From: DATGMP01 sp035293565
GTDB lineage: Bacteria; Pseudomonadota; Alphaproteobacteria; BOG-932; Roseiterribacteraceae
Assembly (NCBI GenBank): GCA_035293565.1
Contig: DATGMP010000126.1
Location: 1-41,457 of the forward strand
Reading direction: 5' to 3'
DNA length: 41,457 bases
In this document: positions 8,200 through 16,079 of the stretch, piece after piece
Position numbering within the stretch: the stretch's first letter is position 1
Layout: every line of letters begins with the position of its first letter
The notes under the pieces: model-generated
Seen by the model: only the letters and a program-made list of their open reading frames with translations
Database searches by the model: none
Told to the model about the DNA's origin: nothing
Made by a program: the position numbers and the translations under genes

Positions 8200-9852
8200 T
8201 CAGCAGCTTCGCAAGATCGTGCCGGGACGGGCGTCGTGTATCGGAGTGCCATCGCGGCGGATCGGAGTCCCGTTTACCAGCACGTGCGTGATACCGCCGG
8301 GTAAATCGGCGATCAGGCGCTCGCCTTCCGCCGGCATATCGCAGACCCGACGCACCGGTCCCACCGCGAGCGCATCGAGATCGAGCACGACGATGTCGGC
8401 GGGCGCACCCACTCTAAGCGTCCCGCGATCGATGCCGAGAACACGCGCGGGCTCGCCGGTGAGCTTGTGAATGCCGGCCTCGATGCTCATCACGCCGCGA
8501 TCGCGCACCCAGGAGGCCAGAAAATCGGTCGACAGCACGGCATCGCAGATCTGCGCCACATGCGCGCCCGCGTCCGACAAGCCCAAAATGCAACCTGATC
8601 CGCAGAGCAGGTCGCGTATACCATCTTCGTCGTCGTTGGCGAACACGACACCGAAGCGCGTGCGCATATGATCTTCGAGCGCGATGTCGCACATCGCATC
8701 GAAGGGCGCTGCGCCGCGCTCCGAAGACAGCTCGGCGATCGATTTCCCGATCAACATCGCATGCGTGTCGCTTTCGGCGATCGTAATCAGGTTCCACCTC
8801 GGCGGAAGCAGGTTGCCTCGCGCAAGCTCCGCCTTCACGCGCGCCCGCCAGGCTGCATTGGTATAAAAGCGCCCGCGTTCCGACCGCGGCGCTCCGATGA
8901 CTTCAGCAAAGGCGGGAATATAGGAGAAGGAATACGGTTCGAGCAGCGAGATGAGCTGCAGGATCGGGCGACAGGTCACTTGCGCCCAGATGTCGGCGCC
9001 GCCGCGGCGCGCCTCTTCAAGCGCCGCGAGCTTTTCGCGGAACGGCCCGCGCCCGCTGTCCGGCGGGTAAGTCAGGAGCGCCGACCAGTTGACGGTACGG
9101 CCCAGCGAACGCTGAAAGGGAAACAGCCAACGATAATCTTCGCCTGGCGCGACATGGACGATGCCCCGGCCGATCTCTGCCGTGACGCGCATCAGCGCCT
9201 CCGTCTCGTCCTGCGTCGCCACAACCGACGGAACAGGACGACCGCGATGGCCAAGGATGAAGCCCGCGCGATCGGTGGAAAAGCCGAGCGCGCCGCCCCG
9301 AATGGACTCCGCGACGACTGCCTTCATCGCAGCGATTTCGGCGTCCGTCGCTGGCCGCTCGTAGCTCGCCTCGCCCATCACATAGGCCCGGACGGCGGTA
9401 TGGCCGACGAATCCGCCAAAATTGATCCCGAGGCCGCGGCGTTCTACGGCCTCCAGATATTCCGGATAAGTTTCGAAATCCCAGTCGATCCCCGCCTGAA
9501 GCGTCGCCGCGTTCATATCCTCGACCTTGTCGAGGGTACCGATCAGAATTTCGCGGCCCGACGGCTTGACGGGCGCCAGGCTGAAACCGCAATTGCCTGC
9601 CACGACCGAGGTCACGCCGTGGACGGACGAGGCTGCGAGCCTCGGGTCCCAAAGCACTTGCGGGTCATAATGGGTGTGAAGATCGATGAATCCCGGGACG
9701 ACCAATTGCCCGGATGCATCGAGCTCGCTGCGGCCGGCTACGGTGGGCGCGATTTCACGGATCCTGCCGCCGGAGATGCCGATGTCGGCCTTGCGGCCAC
9801 ACGCACCCGTACCGTCGATGACGGTTCCACCCCGAATGGCGAATTCATGCAT
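8200..9852 (-). CDS. N-acyl-D-amino-acid deacylase-like amidohydrolase (module 1)
   Basis: 550 aa, of the amidohydrolase-3/D-aminoacylase type. It starts MHEFAIRGGTVIDGTG, the usual small beta-sandwich segment, followed by the metal motif DLHTHYDPQ (H59, H61) and VVAGNCGFS with C88, the metal-bridging Cys typical of D-aminoacylases. The C-terminal sandwich closes with DIVVLDLDALAV. Hydrolysis of an N-acyl or cyclic amide substrate is inferred. The ATG at 9850–9852 lacks its own Shine-Dalgarno and sits in a perfect inverted repeat overlapping a seven-codon leader frame. It is divergent from a MarR regulator and forms an operon with the downstream amidohydrolase. Confidence 0.9.
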   Translation of the reverse strand: MHEFAIRGGTVIDGTGACGRKADIGISGGRIREIAPTVAGRSELDASGQLVVPGFIDLHTHYDPQVLWDPRLAASSVHGVTSVVAGNCGFSLAPVKPSGREILIGTLDKVEDMNAATLQAGIDWDFETYPEYLEAVERRGLGINFGGFVGHTAVRAYVMGEASYERPATDAEIAAMKAVVAESIRGGALGFSTDRAGFILGHRGRPVPSVVATQDETEALMRVTAEIGRGIVHVAPGEDYRWLFPFQRSLGRTVNWSALLTYPPDSGRGPFREKLAALEEARRGGADIWAQVTCRPILQLISLLEPYSFSYIPAFAEVIGAPRSERGRFYTNAAWRARVKAELARGNLLPPRWNLITIAESDTHAMLIGKSIAELSSERGAAPFDAMCDIALEDHMRTRFGVVFANDDEDGIRDLLCGSGCILGLSDAGAHVAQICDAVLSTDFLASWVRDRGVMSIEAGIHKLTGEPARVLGIDRGTLRVGAPADIVVLDLDALAVGPVRRVCDMPAEGERLIADLPGGITHVLVNGTPIRRDGTPIHDARPGTILRSC

Positions 9853-9869
9853 GACGGGATGCCGTCATG
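9845..9869 (-). promoter_or_regulatory. Leader mini-ORF and start-codon hairpin before the module-1 deacylase
   Basis: On the minus strand GGGGAGGG lies seven bases before an ATG at 9868. That ATG opens a frame of seven codons (MTASRHA) ending TGA at 9845, so it overlaps the deacylase start at 9852. The arms CATGACGG and CCGTCATG (plus strand 9850–9857 and 9862–9869) form a perfect 8-bp inverted repeat with a 4-base loop that includes the deacylase AUG. Translational coupling or start-site masking is an inference. Confidence 0.45.
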
Positions 9870-9927
9870 AACAGCCCTCCCCGGCGCCACGATTTTGCTG
9901 GCCTTGCGAATGATCCTACGCCATATA

Positions 9928-9942
9928 CTTGTATCATACAAG
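9928..9942. promoter_or_regulatory. Palindromic operator candidate for the MarR regulator
   Basis: CTTGTAT-C-ATACAAG is a perfect 7-bp inverted repeat with a single central base, 16 bases before the MarR start codon and 75 bases upstream of the divergent deacylase. Its size and AT-rich core fit a MarR-dimer site, and the position suits control of both genes. No protein–DNA evidence is available. Confidence 0.6.
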
Positions 9943-9958
9943 GACCATTCGAGTCACG

Positions 9959-10495
9959 ATGCCGAAGCGCACCGACCCAACGCCGAATGCGTCGGAAAAC
10001 TCGTTCGCCATTGTCGGCACGCGAGTCATCGACGCGGTCCGGCATATGCGCCGTAGCCCCCTCCAGCGCGCGCTACAGCGAGAGCTCTACAGCATCGGCG
10101 AGCATGAACTGACACCGGTCCAGATCGACATGATCGAGGTGTTAGGAACGCGCGAATCTTGGCGCATGAGCGAATTGGCAGCCGCCTGCGGAGTCGATCC
10201 GTCCACCGTCACGCGAACTTTCGCGCCTCTCGCCGATCTCGGCTTGGCGGAGCGCAGCCGCAGCCCGGATGATGGCCGCCTCGTGCTGGTCAGAGTGACC
10301 GAGCATGGACGCGCCCAGGTCAAACGCATCGCCAAAGCCCGTCACCAACTCATGCGCGCCGTGCTATCCCGCCTCAGCCCTCAGCGGCGGATCTTATTGG
10401 CCGACATTTTTGAAGAATATATCCAGGCCGTGGAGGCCGAAGCGAAATTGCGCGACGGTCTCGCCAGCGCGCCTCGACTAGGTCGCGACATCTAG
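9959..10495 (+). CDS. MarR family transcriptional regulator
   Basis: 178 aa with a winged helix-turn-helix. LTPVQIDMIEVLGTRESWRMSELAAACGVDPSTVTRTFAPL is the DNA-recognition part, and the wing is RSRSPDDGRLVLVRVTEHG with the family's D-x-R pattern. The start is ATG at 9959 (MPKRTDP). An upstream in-frame TTG at 9929 lies inside the palindromic operator and is unlikely. It is divergent from the deacylase/amidohydrolase pair, so it most likely represses them and itself, released by a pathway compound. Its 3' end overlaps the convergent membrane-protein gene by 18 bases. Confidence 0.92.
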   Translation: MPKRTDPTPNASENSFAIVGTRVIDAVRHMRRSPLQRALQRELYSIGEHELTPVQIDMIEVLGTRESWRMSELAAACGVDPSTVTRTFAPLADLGLAERSRSPDDGRLVLVRVTEHGRAQVKRIAKARHQLMRAVLSRLSPQRRILLADIFEEYIQAVEAEAKLRDGLASAPRLGRDI

Positions 10496-11479
10496 GCGCG
10501 GTCTGCGCTCGAAACAAAGCCAGACGACGATGCCGGGAACGCCGAGCGCGATTTCGCGTAGCCGCTTCATCAGCGAAAGCGCCAGCGCAAGGTCCGGTCC
10601 GACGCCGAAAATGCCGCAGATCAATACGTATCCGCCCTCCTGGATCCCGAGCGCGGCGGGAATGGCGAAGCTGGCTGTCTTCAGCATCTGACCGAGGCTT
10701 TCGATCACGAAGCTCTCTCCCAAGCCGATATTCCCGCCTAGGAAATGCATCGCGAGCCAGACTTCGAAAGTGCCCGCGAGCCAGGCCATCAGATGCAGCA
10801 GGGCACAGATCATAAGCGCGCCCGGTGCCCGGTAGGCGTCGATGATCGCATCGTGGAGACCTTCCACCCTGCCGGTCATGCCGAGCCTGCCGGCCATGCG
10901 TTCGGCGACCCGTGCCAACCCCAGCCATTGCGAGGCTGCGAAGGCCGCCGCCATAGCGGTAAGGCCGAAAAGACCCGCTAGGATCGGGATGGAGGCGGCG
11001 GATGGCGCAACGAGATGCATCAATCCCATGAGCCCCAGCATGGCGAAAACGATTTGACTCGCCAGCTCGAGGCTGAGATCGACCACGGTGGCCGCACTCG
11101 CCGCCGCCATCCGAATACCCCTCCGGCAGAGCAGGCGTACGCCCACGACGACGCCTCCCACGGGCGTGAGCGGTAGCACCGTACTCACACCCTCGCGGAC
11201 CCACCTGACAAGAAAAAGGAACGCGCTGCTCAGACCCGGGTGGCGAGAAAGCAGGCTCTTCCAGCCGAACGCGGTCAGTCCTAGTTGAAGACAATGGAGC
11301 GCTACGATCGCAACGAGGCCGAAGCCTGATCGGCGGATGAGGCCATGCACTGTTGCGATGCCGTAATGGGCGATCAACCCGAGGCCTAGCGCCGCGCCGG
11401 CAAGTCCCGCCAATGCCGTCCAAGTTCCAGGCGTGACGAGGAACGCCCGCTTCCGCCGATCCTGGGACCCGTCGCGCAT
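10478..11479 (-). CDS. HpnL-like membrane protein (lysylphosphatidylglycerol synthetase TM/flippase-like family)
   Basis: 333 aa with about eight hydrophobic membrane spans. The C-terminal block KTASFAIPAALGIQEGGYVL…LALALSLMKRLREIALGVPG is typical of the HpnL/UPF0104 family. Members include hopanoid-associated HpnL, thought to move lipids across the inner membrane, and the flippase domain of MprF. No hopanoid biosynthesis gene lies nearby, so a hopanoid role is only a possibility. ATG at 11479 is preferred to TTG at 11500. The sulfotransferase gene upstream ends ten bases before the longer start, so the two form an operon, perhaps for making and moving a modified lipid. Confidence 0.82.
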   Translation of the reverse strand: MRDGSQDRRKRAFLVTPGTWTALAGLAGAALGLGLIAHYGIATVHGLIRRSGFGLVAIVALHCLQLGLTAFGWKSLLSRHPGLSSAFLFLVRWVREGVSTVLPLTPVGGVVVGVRLLCRRGIRMAAASAATVVDLSLELASQIVFAMLGLMGLMHLVAPSAASIPILAGLFGLTAMAAAFAASQWLGLARVAERMAGRLGMTGRVEGLHDAIIDAYRAPGALMICALLHLMAWLAGTFEVWLAMHFLGGNIGLGESFVIESLGQMLKTASFAIPAALGIQEGGYVLICGIFGVGPDLALALSLMKRLREIALGVPGIVVWLCFERRPRLDVAT

Positions 11480-11510
11480 CGCATTTTCCGATCGAGGCAA
11501 TGCGATCGGC

Positions 11511-12794
11511 TCAGGAGTCGACGTGCGGCGATGACCGGCGGCTCGCCACTATTCCGGGCGGATCGGATCGTCCCGAAGCCGGGTCCGCGTCGAGTGCGAC
11601 GTCGAAATAGTGCGTGTAGTCGCGAAACCGCGCGCGCAGATCATCAGGGTCAATCCCGTGCCGATCGAAGCTGTAGGAGTTGCGTCCATAACCTCCATCG
11701 GGCTTCGCGGCAACCACCGCCCCGATGCGCTCCGCAGCTTCGGCATCGAGCGTCAGATCGAAATGACCATAGAGGCGCCGAATCGCGTCGAGCGGCCGCG
11801 AGACCAGGTCGTGATAGTGAAGGTGAAAGATGCGCTTGTGCGGAAACAAGCCCGACCGGACCACATCGATCATCTTCGTTGCTCCTGCGGTCCAATCAGC
11901 TGTCACCTGCCGGCCGATCTGCTTGAGATCGACGCGCTGCGTAAAAGGAACGCGCAGGGCTTCGGTCAATTGAGCGACGGACGGAATTACACGCTTCGGG
12001 TCGCGGTGCATGAAGACGATTCGCGCGTCGGGATAGACCGAAGCAAGAGCCTCGATCGCGAATACATGGTCGGGCGATTTCAAGACCCAGCGTCGCCCGG
12101 GATTCTGATGCTGGATGTGTCGCAGAAACCGTTTGTGAAACTGATAGGCGGCGAGATGGCCATGACCCTTGAGCCAGTGCTTATAGGAAGGAACGTGATG
12201 CGTCGCCTCGAAGCGGAGACTTTGAAATACATGCGCGGTGATCTCGGTACATTCTTGAGGTGCGCGGCCATCGAGCGGGTAGAGATTCCGAATCCCTGGC
12301 GTCAGCAGCGCGAACGACCTCAATTGGCGGTCCACGCGAAGCGCGGTGTGGTCGATGCCCCTGCGCCCATCCGAGGGATACGGGTATATGGCTTGCCAAG
12401 TTCGAAGAACGAGGTTGGCCGGATCTTCCGCCAAAAGGGTGTGCAGGAAGGTCGAGCCGCTGCGCGGCAGGCCCGTGATGACGATCGGCGCCTCGATCGG
12501 CTCGCTCCCGATCTCCGGATCGCGATATTCCTCCTCGGCAAGGCGCCGAAGATTTGCGAGATAGCGCACAATATCCCAGCGGACCGCCAATCGTCCGAGC
12601 GCCGACAGTTCCGCTTCCGCTTCATACGCGTTGAGTAGCACGCGAAGAGAGGGTTCGATCTCGTCGCCCCAGAATCCGGGAGATTCGGTGAGCCGCTCGA
12701 CGGACTCGGCAAAGACCTCAAAACCCAACGGGCGGCGGCCGGAGCCAGACACGAGCCGCGCCGCCCCTTCCGCGATGGCTAGGAGCGTTGTCAC
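11511..12794 (-). CDS. Sulfotransferase family protein
   Basis: 427 aa. The PAPS 5'-phosphosulfate loop is PIVITGLPRSGSTFLHTLLAEDP (around residue 108) and the 3'-phosphate region is DARIVFMHRDPKRVIPSVAQL. The family moves sulfate from PAPS to a hydroxyl of a lipid, sugar or small molecule. Length and layout fit the large bacterial sulfotransferases with an N-terminal helical extension. The start is ATG at 12794. It precedes the HpnL-like gene in one transcription unit, so the acceptor may be a membrane lipid, but this is inference only. Confidence 0.88.
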   Translation of the reverse strand: MTTLLAIAEGAARLVSGSGRRPLGFEVFAESVERLTESPGFWGDEIEPSLRVLLNAYEAEAELSALGRLAVRWDIVRYLANLRRLAEEEYRDPEIGSEPIEAPIVITGLPRSGSTFLHTLLAEDPANLVLRTWQAIYPYPSDGRRGIDHTALRVDRQLRSFALLTPGIRNLYPLDGRAPQECTEITAHVFQSLRFEATHHVPSYKHWLKGHGHLAAYQFHKRFLRHIQHQNPGRRWVLKSPDHVFAIEALASVYPDARIVFMHRDPKRVIPSVAQLTEALRVPFTQRVDLKQIGRQVTADWTAGATKMIDVVRSGLFPHKRIFHLHYHDLVSRPLDAIRRLYGHFDLTLDAEAAERIGAVVAAKPDGGYGRNSYSFDRHGIDPDDLRARFRDYTHYFDVALDADPASGRSDPPGIVASRRSSPHVDS

Positions 12795-12808
12795 GATAAT
12801 TTACCCAG

Positions 12809-12833
12809 CAGTGATGTGGTAGAAACGTCACTG
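12809..12833. promoter_or_regulatory. Inverted repeat upstream of the sulfotransferase start
   Basis: CAGTGA and TCACTG form 6-bp arms 13 bases apart, beginning 15 bases before the sulfotransferase ATG. The position suits an operator or leader hairpin, but short arms like these can occur by chance. Confidence 0.25.
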
Positions 12834-12867
12834 ACGGGAATAGGTTCTGATGGCTTCGCCTGCGGCG

Positions 12868-12930
12868 CTAGAGCGCCGCGAATGAGCCGCAGCCCGTAAC
12901 GAGCGCGACCTTATCTTTGAGATTCAGCAC
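12868..12930 (-). pseudogene. Short-chain dehydrogenase (SDR) N-terminal remnant
   Basis: On the minus strand GGAGGCGAC precedes GTG at 12930, which opens a frame reading VLNLKDKVALVTGCGS followed by FAAL and a stop at 12868. The first 16 residues match the start of an SDR up to the TGxxxGxG cofactor loop; the rest of the gene is absent. A GCGGCGC-taga-GCGCCGC hairpin lies at the break. I read this as the 5' stub of a deleted SDR gene. Confidence 0.6.
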
Positions 12931-12945
12931 GTCGCCTCCGCCATC

Positions 12946-13020
12946 TCTCCCGCAAAAGCAGGAATCCATGTCAACATCAGTACCGATGCCGAAGCGGATT
13001 CCCGGTTTCGCGGGAATGAC
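12946..13020. repeat. Paired inverted intergenic repeat (GGATTCCCG…CGGGAATGAC type)
   Basis: Two 22-base units face each other: 12946–12967 (CCCGCAAAAGCAGGAATCC) and 12996–13017 (GGATTCCCGGTTTCGCGGG). They differ at about five positions and each is partly self-complementary. This layout resembles widespread proteobacterial extragenic palindromic elements. It lies beside the SDR remnant and after the end of an amidohydrolase gene, where it could also act as a transcript-end hairpin. Confidence 0.6.
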
Positions 13021-13033
13021 AACGAGACGAAGA

Positions 13034-14227
13034 TCAGGTCAGCGGTATCGAATAGAGCTTGGCCGCGTTGCCGCTCAGCACCTTCCGGCGAGTCTCGGCA
13101 TCAAGGGCGACGAGCCCCGGCCCTGCGTGCTGCAGCGGGTCGGGATAGAGGCAGGTCGGGTGCGGAAAGTCGGTCTCGAACATCACATTGTCGACGCCCA
13201 CCTGACGGATCGTTTCGGCGATGTGTCGGCGCTCGAACCAGAAGCACGAGTACATGTTGCGCGCGAAGTATTCGGCGGGTGTTAGCGCATAGCGTTGCCC
13301 GGCGGCATTCTCGGCCAGCTGGTATTCGATGACTTCGAGCAGGAAGGGAATCCAGCCGATCCCGCTCTCGACCGAAACGAATTTGATCTTCGGGTGGCGG
13401 TCGAGAATTCCCGACAGCAGAATATTCGCCATCACCCGGGCATTTCCGAAGAAGAGCATCGATGATCCAATGGCGAAGCGCACATCGATAGGCTCCGACG
13501 GCCAGAAGGAACTGCCGAACCAATCCATTGCGGATTCGGACGCGCCGATATGGAAATTGATCGGCATGTCGAGCCCGGCGCAGGTCTCCCAAAGCGGATC
13601 CCAATGCGTCTCGGCCAGATCGGGAACGCCCTTATGGAGATGCGGATCGGAATTGATGTTGACGCCGCGCAAGCCCATCGCCTTCGCGCGCTCGGCCTCC
13701 TTCACCGACTGACGCACATCCCACCAGGGCAGGAGCGCCATCGGGAAGATGCGGCCATTGGACTCAGCTTGGATCTCCGCCATCGCATCGTTGAAGATCT
13801 CGATGCTCGCGATGCGAAGGTCGGACTCGACGCGCCCGGCATTCTGGCCGCCGAATCCCAGCACGTTCGGATAGACGATTTGCGCGAAGATTTTGGACTG
13901 GTCCATCAGCTTCAAGCGCTCTTTGACGCTGAAGGCGCCGGGATGGACGTCCTCGATCTGCCATTCGAAGAATTCCAGCGAGCGCGACTTCGATCCATCC
14001 TTGCGAATGACCGAGATAGGACTGGCGCCGGCGCCGCTGAGCGGAATGTCGTCGTCGATGACCCAGGCGCGCTTGCCGTTGATCAGCTTCACACGCGGCA
14101 TGCGATCCTTGAGGCGCGCCGGCGCGCGCGAGGTCCACAGATCGTGCGGCTCGCTCAAATGCGTATCGGCGTCGATGACCTTGATGCCTTCGATGAGAGG
14201 CGCGGTTTCGGCTGCGCTGAGATTCAT
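13034..14227 (-). CDS. Amidohydrolase-2 family metal-dependent hydrolase (module 2)
   Basis: 397 aa TIM-barrel protein. The N-terminal metal motif is VIDADTHLSEPHDLW, INFHIGA lies mid-protein, and the catalytic Asp region is VMFETDFPHPTCLYPDP. It is a paralogue of the amidohydrolases at 7014 and 21445, and its reaction is unknown. Its ATG at 14227 overlaps the stop of the upstream deacylase by four bases, so the pair is translated as a unit in the same order as module 1. No signal peptide is present, so it acts in the cytoplasm. Confidence 0.9.
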   Translation of the reverse strand: MNLSAAETAPLIEGIKVIDADTHLSEPHDLWTSRAPARLKDRMPRVKLINGKRAWVIDDDIPLSGAGASPISVIRKDGSKSRSLEFFEWQIEDVHPGAFSVKERLKLMDQSKIFAQIVYPNVLGFGGQNAGRVESDLRIASIEIFNDAMAEIQAESNGRIFPMALLPWWDVRQSVKEAERAKAMGLRGVNINSDPHLHKGVPDLAETHWDPLWETCAGLDMPINFHIGASESAMDWFGSSFWPSEPIDVRFAIGSSMLFFGNARVMANILLSGILDRHPKIKFVSVESGIGWIPFLLEVIEYQLAENAAGQRYALTPAEYFARNMYSCFWFERRHIAETIRQVGVDNVMFETDFPHPTCLYPDPLQHAGPGLVALDAETRRKVLSGNAAKLYSIPLT

Positions 14228-15972
14228 GCTGGTCTCCTGAGGTTCTGTTGTGCTGGCGCCGCTTGCGGCCCGCGGACGAGGCGTCCAGGGAGGGCGGTGG
14301 TCGGCTCGCCGTCGCGATAGACCGGCACGCCATTCACGATGGTGGCCACATAGCCGTCGGCCCGCTGCACCAGGCGCCGGCCTCCTGCGGGCAGATCGCG
14401 CCGGATCTCAGGCGGATGCAGCCGAAGCCGGTCGAAGTCGATGACATTCAGATCGGCCTTGTAGCCTCTCGCGACCAGGCCGCGATCGTCGAGCCCCATC
14501 AGGTCGGCTGTCTTGCGCGCGAGCGTATGGATAACCAGCGGCAGCGGCAATTTCGGCCCGCGCTTCCGATCGCGCGCCCAATGCGCGAGCAGATAGGTCG
14601 AATAGCTCGAATCGCAGATCGTGCCGTAATGGGCGCCGCCGTCGCCGAGACCGGGAATCACATTCGGTTCCCGCAGCATCTCGTAGGAGGCCTGAAGCGA
14701 GCCACCGCCATAATTGGCGACCGCGAGATAGAGCTGGTTGCGCCCGCCTTTCTCCAGCATGAGGTCGTAGGCCAACTCCTCGGGCAGGATGCCGCGCGCG
14801 CGGGCCTGGGACGCGATGCTCATCTCCGGCGGCTGCTCGTAATCGGGCGGATCGCCGAGCTGGAACATGGTCTCGAAGCCGCGCACCTGACGACCGAGGA
14901 AATTGACCGGATCGGGATCCGGCGGCTCACCGACGATGCGGGCACGAATCTCCGGATCGCGCAGCCTCGCGATCAGCGCCTCGAACGGCAAATTCACCAA
15001 GCTGCGATAGGTCTCGGTCGAGTAAAACGGGTTCAGCGTCAGCTCATGGCCGAGGATGAAGCCGACCGGCCTGCCGAGCGCCTGCCCCCTCACCTTCAAC
15101 CCATCAGCATTCGCCTGGGCGACGAAGGCGGCCATCTCCTTCCAATTTTCGGGATCCTGGTTGCTTTGCCCCATCGAGAAGGTAAAGGGTCGGCCTGAGC
15201 GCCGGACATATTCGCGAATCTGCGCGAATTCCGCCTCGCGATTCTTGAAATCGCTCACATACTGGATGATGCCGCTTCCGCAATCCTTCATCGCCATCGC
15301 GAGCGCCATCAGTTCAGCGGACGGCGCGTCCAGCGTCGGGATAGACTTGCCGTCGCTCGAACGGTGGAAGATCGTGCGCGACGTGCCGAAGCCCATGGCG
15401 CCGGCTTGGATCGCCTCGCGCAGGAGGCGCGCCATCTCCGCCCGATCGGCCTCGGTCGACGGCTCGCGGTCGACCGCGCGCTGACCCATCACATAGACGC
15501 GTAGCGCGGAATGCGGGACGAAGCCCATGATATCGGCATCGTACTCGCGCGCCGCCAGCTGGTCGAAATATTCGGGGAAGGTTTCCCAGTTCCAGGGAAT
15601 GCCTTCCTTCATGACGATCTCGGGGATGTCCTCGACCCCTTCCATCAAGCGGATCAGCAGAGCGTGCTCATCGGGCTTGCAGGGCGCGAAGCCGACCCCG
15701 CAATTGCCCATCACGACGCTGGTGACGCCGTGGCCCGAGGATGGCGCCACGCGGTTTTCCCAAGTGACCTGCCCGTCATAGTGCGTATGGACATCGACGA
15801 AGCCAGGCGTAACGAGCTTGCCCTTGGCGTCGATCTCTTCCGCACCGCGTGCGGGGACCGCGCCGACTGCGGCAATGCGGCCGTCTTTGATCGCAACGTC
15901 CGCCTCGAACGCCTCTCCGCCCGAGCCGTCGATGACCGTCCCGCCGCGAATGACCAGATCGAAATCGCGCAT
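14224..15972 (-). CDS. N-acyl-D-amino-acid deacylase-like amidohydrolase (module 2)
   Basis: 582 aa of the amidohydrolase-3 type. The start MRDFDLVIRGGTVIDGSG, metal motif DVHTHYDGQ (H62, H64) and VVMGNCGVGFAPC (C91) are intact, and the C-terminus ends with ATIVNGVPVYRDGEPT. ATG at 15972 follows GGGAAGACGA. The open frame runs on to 16137, but that extension lacks family similarity and would cross the IclR operator region. It is a paralogue of the protein at 8200 but somewhat longer. Hydrolysis of an acylated or cyclic amide is inferred. It is divergent from an IclR regulator. Confidence 0.9.
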   Translation of the reverse strand: MRDFDLVIRGGTVIDGSGGEAFEADVAIKDGRIAAVGAVPARGAEEIDAKGKLVTPGFVDVHTHYDGQVTWENRVAPSSGHGVTSVVMGNCGVGFAPCKPDEHALLIRLMEGVEDIPEIVMKEGIPWNWETFPEYFDQLAAREYDADIMGFVPHSALRVYVMGQRAVDREPSTEADRAEMARLLREAIQAGAMGFGTSRTIFHRSSDGKSIPTLDAPSAELMALAMAMKDCGSGIIQYVSDFKNREAEFAQIREYVRRSGRPFTFSMGQSNQDPENWKEMAAFVAQANADGLKVRGQALGRPVGFILGHELTLNPFYSTETYRSLVNLPFEALIARLRDPEIRARIVGEPPDPDPVNFLGRQVRGFETMFQLGDPPDYEQPPEMSIASQARARGILPEELAYDLMLEKGGRNQLYLAVANYGGGSLQASYEMLREPNVIPGLGDGGAHYGTICDSSYSTYLLAHWARDRKRGPKLPLPLVIHTLARKTADLMGLDDRGLVARGYKADLNVIDFDRLRLHPPEIRRDLPAGGRRLVQRADGYVATIVNGVPVYRDGEPTTALPGRLVRGPQAAPAQQNLRRPA

Positions 15973-16040
15973 TCGTCTTCCCCGCCGCTCTCCCCAGGAT
16001 GGGCCTACCCTATCGGAGGTTTTGCTTGTCATCAAGAGAA

Positions 16041-16075
16041 TTTCGCTATAGAAAACTATTTTCTCTATACAGAAA
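16041..16075. promoter_or_regulatory. IclR operator candidate, two related sites
   Basis: TTTCTCTATACAGAAA at 16060–16075 is palindromic except for two symmetric positions and ends four bases before the IclR ATG. A diverged copy, TTTCGCTATAGAAAA, starts 19 bases upstream at 16041. Both lie in the 107-base region between the divergent IclR and deacylase genes, as expected for autoregulated control of the module. Confidence 0.5.
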
Positions 16076-16079
16076 TACA

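Noticed and set aside
9901..9930. -35/-10 promoter before the MarR gene (TTGCGA … TATACT)
   Set aside because: The spacer is only about 14 bases, so the match is not convincing.
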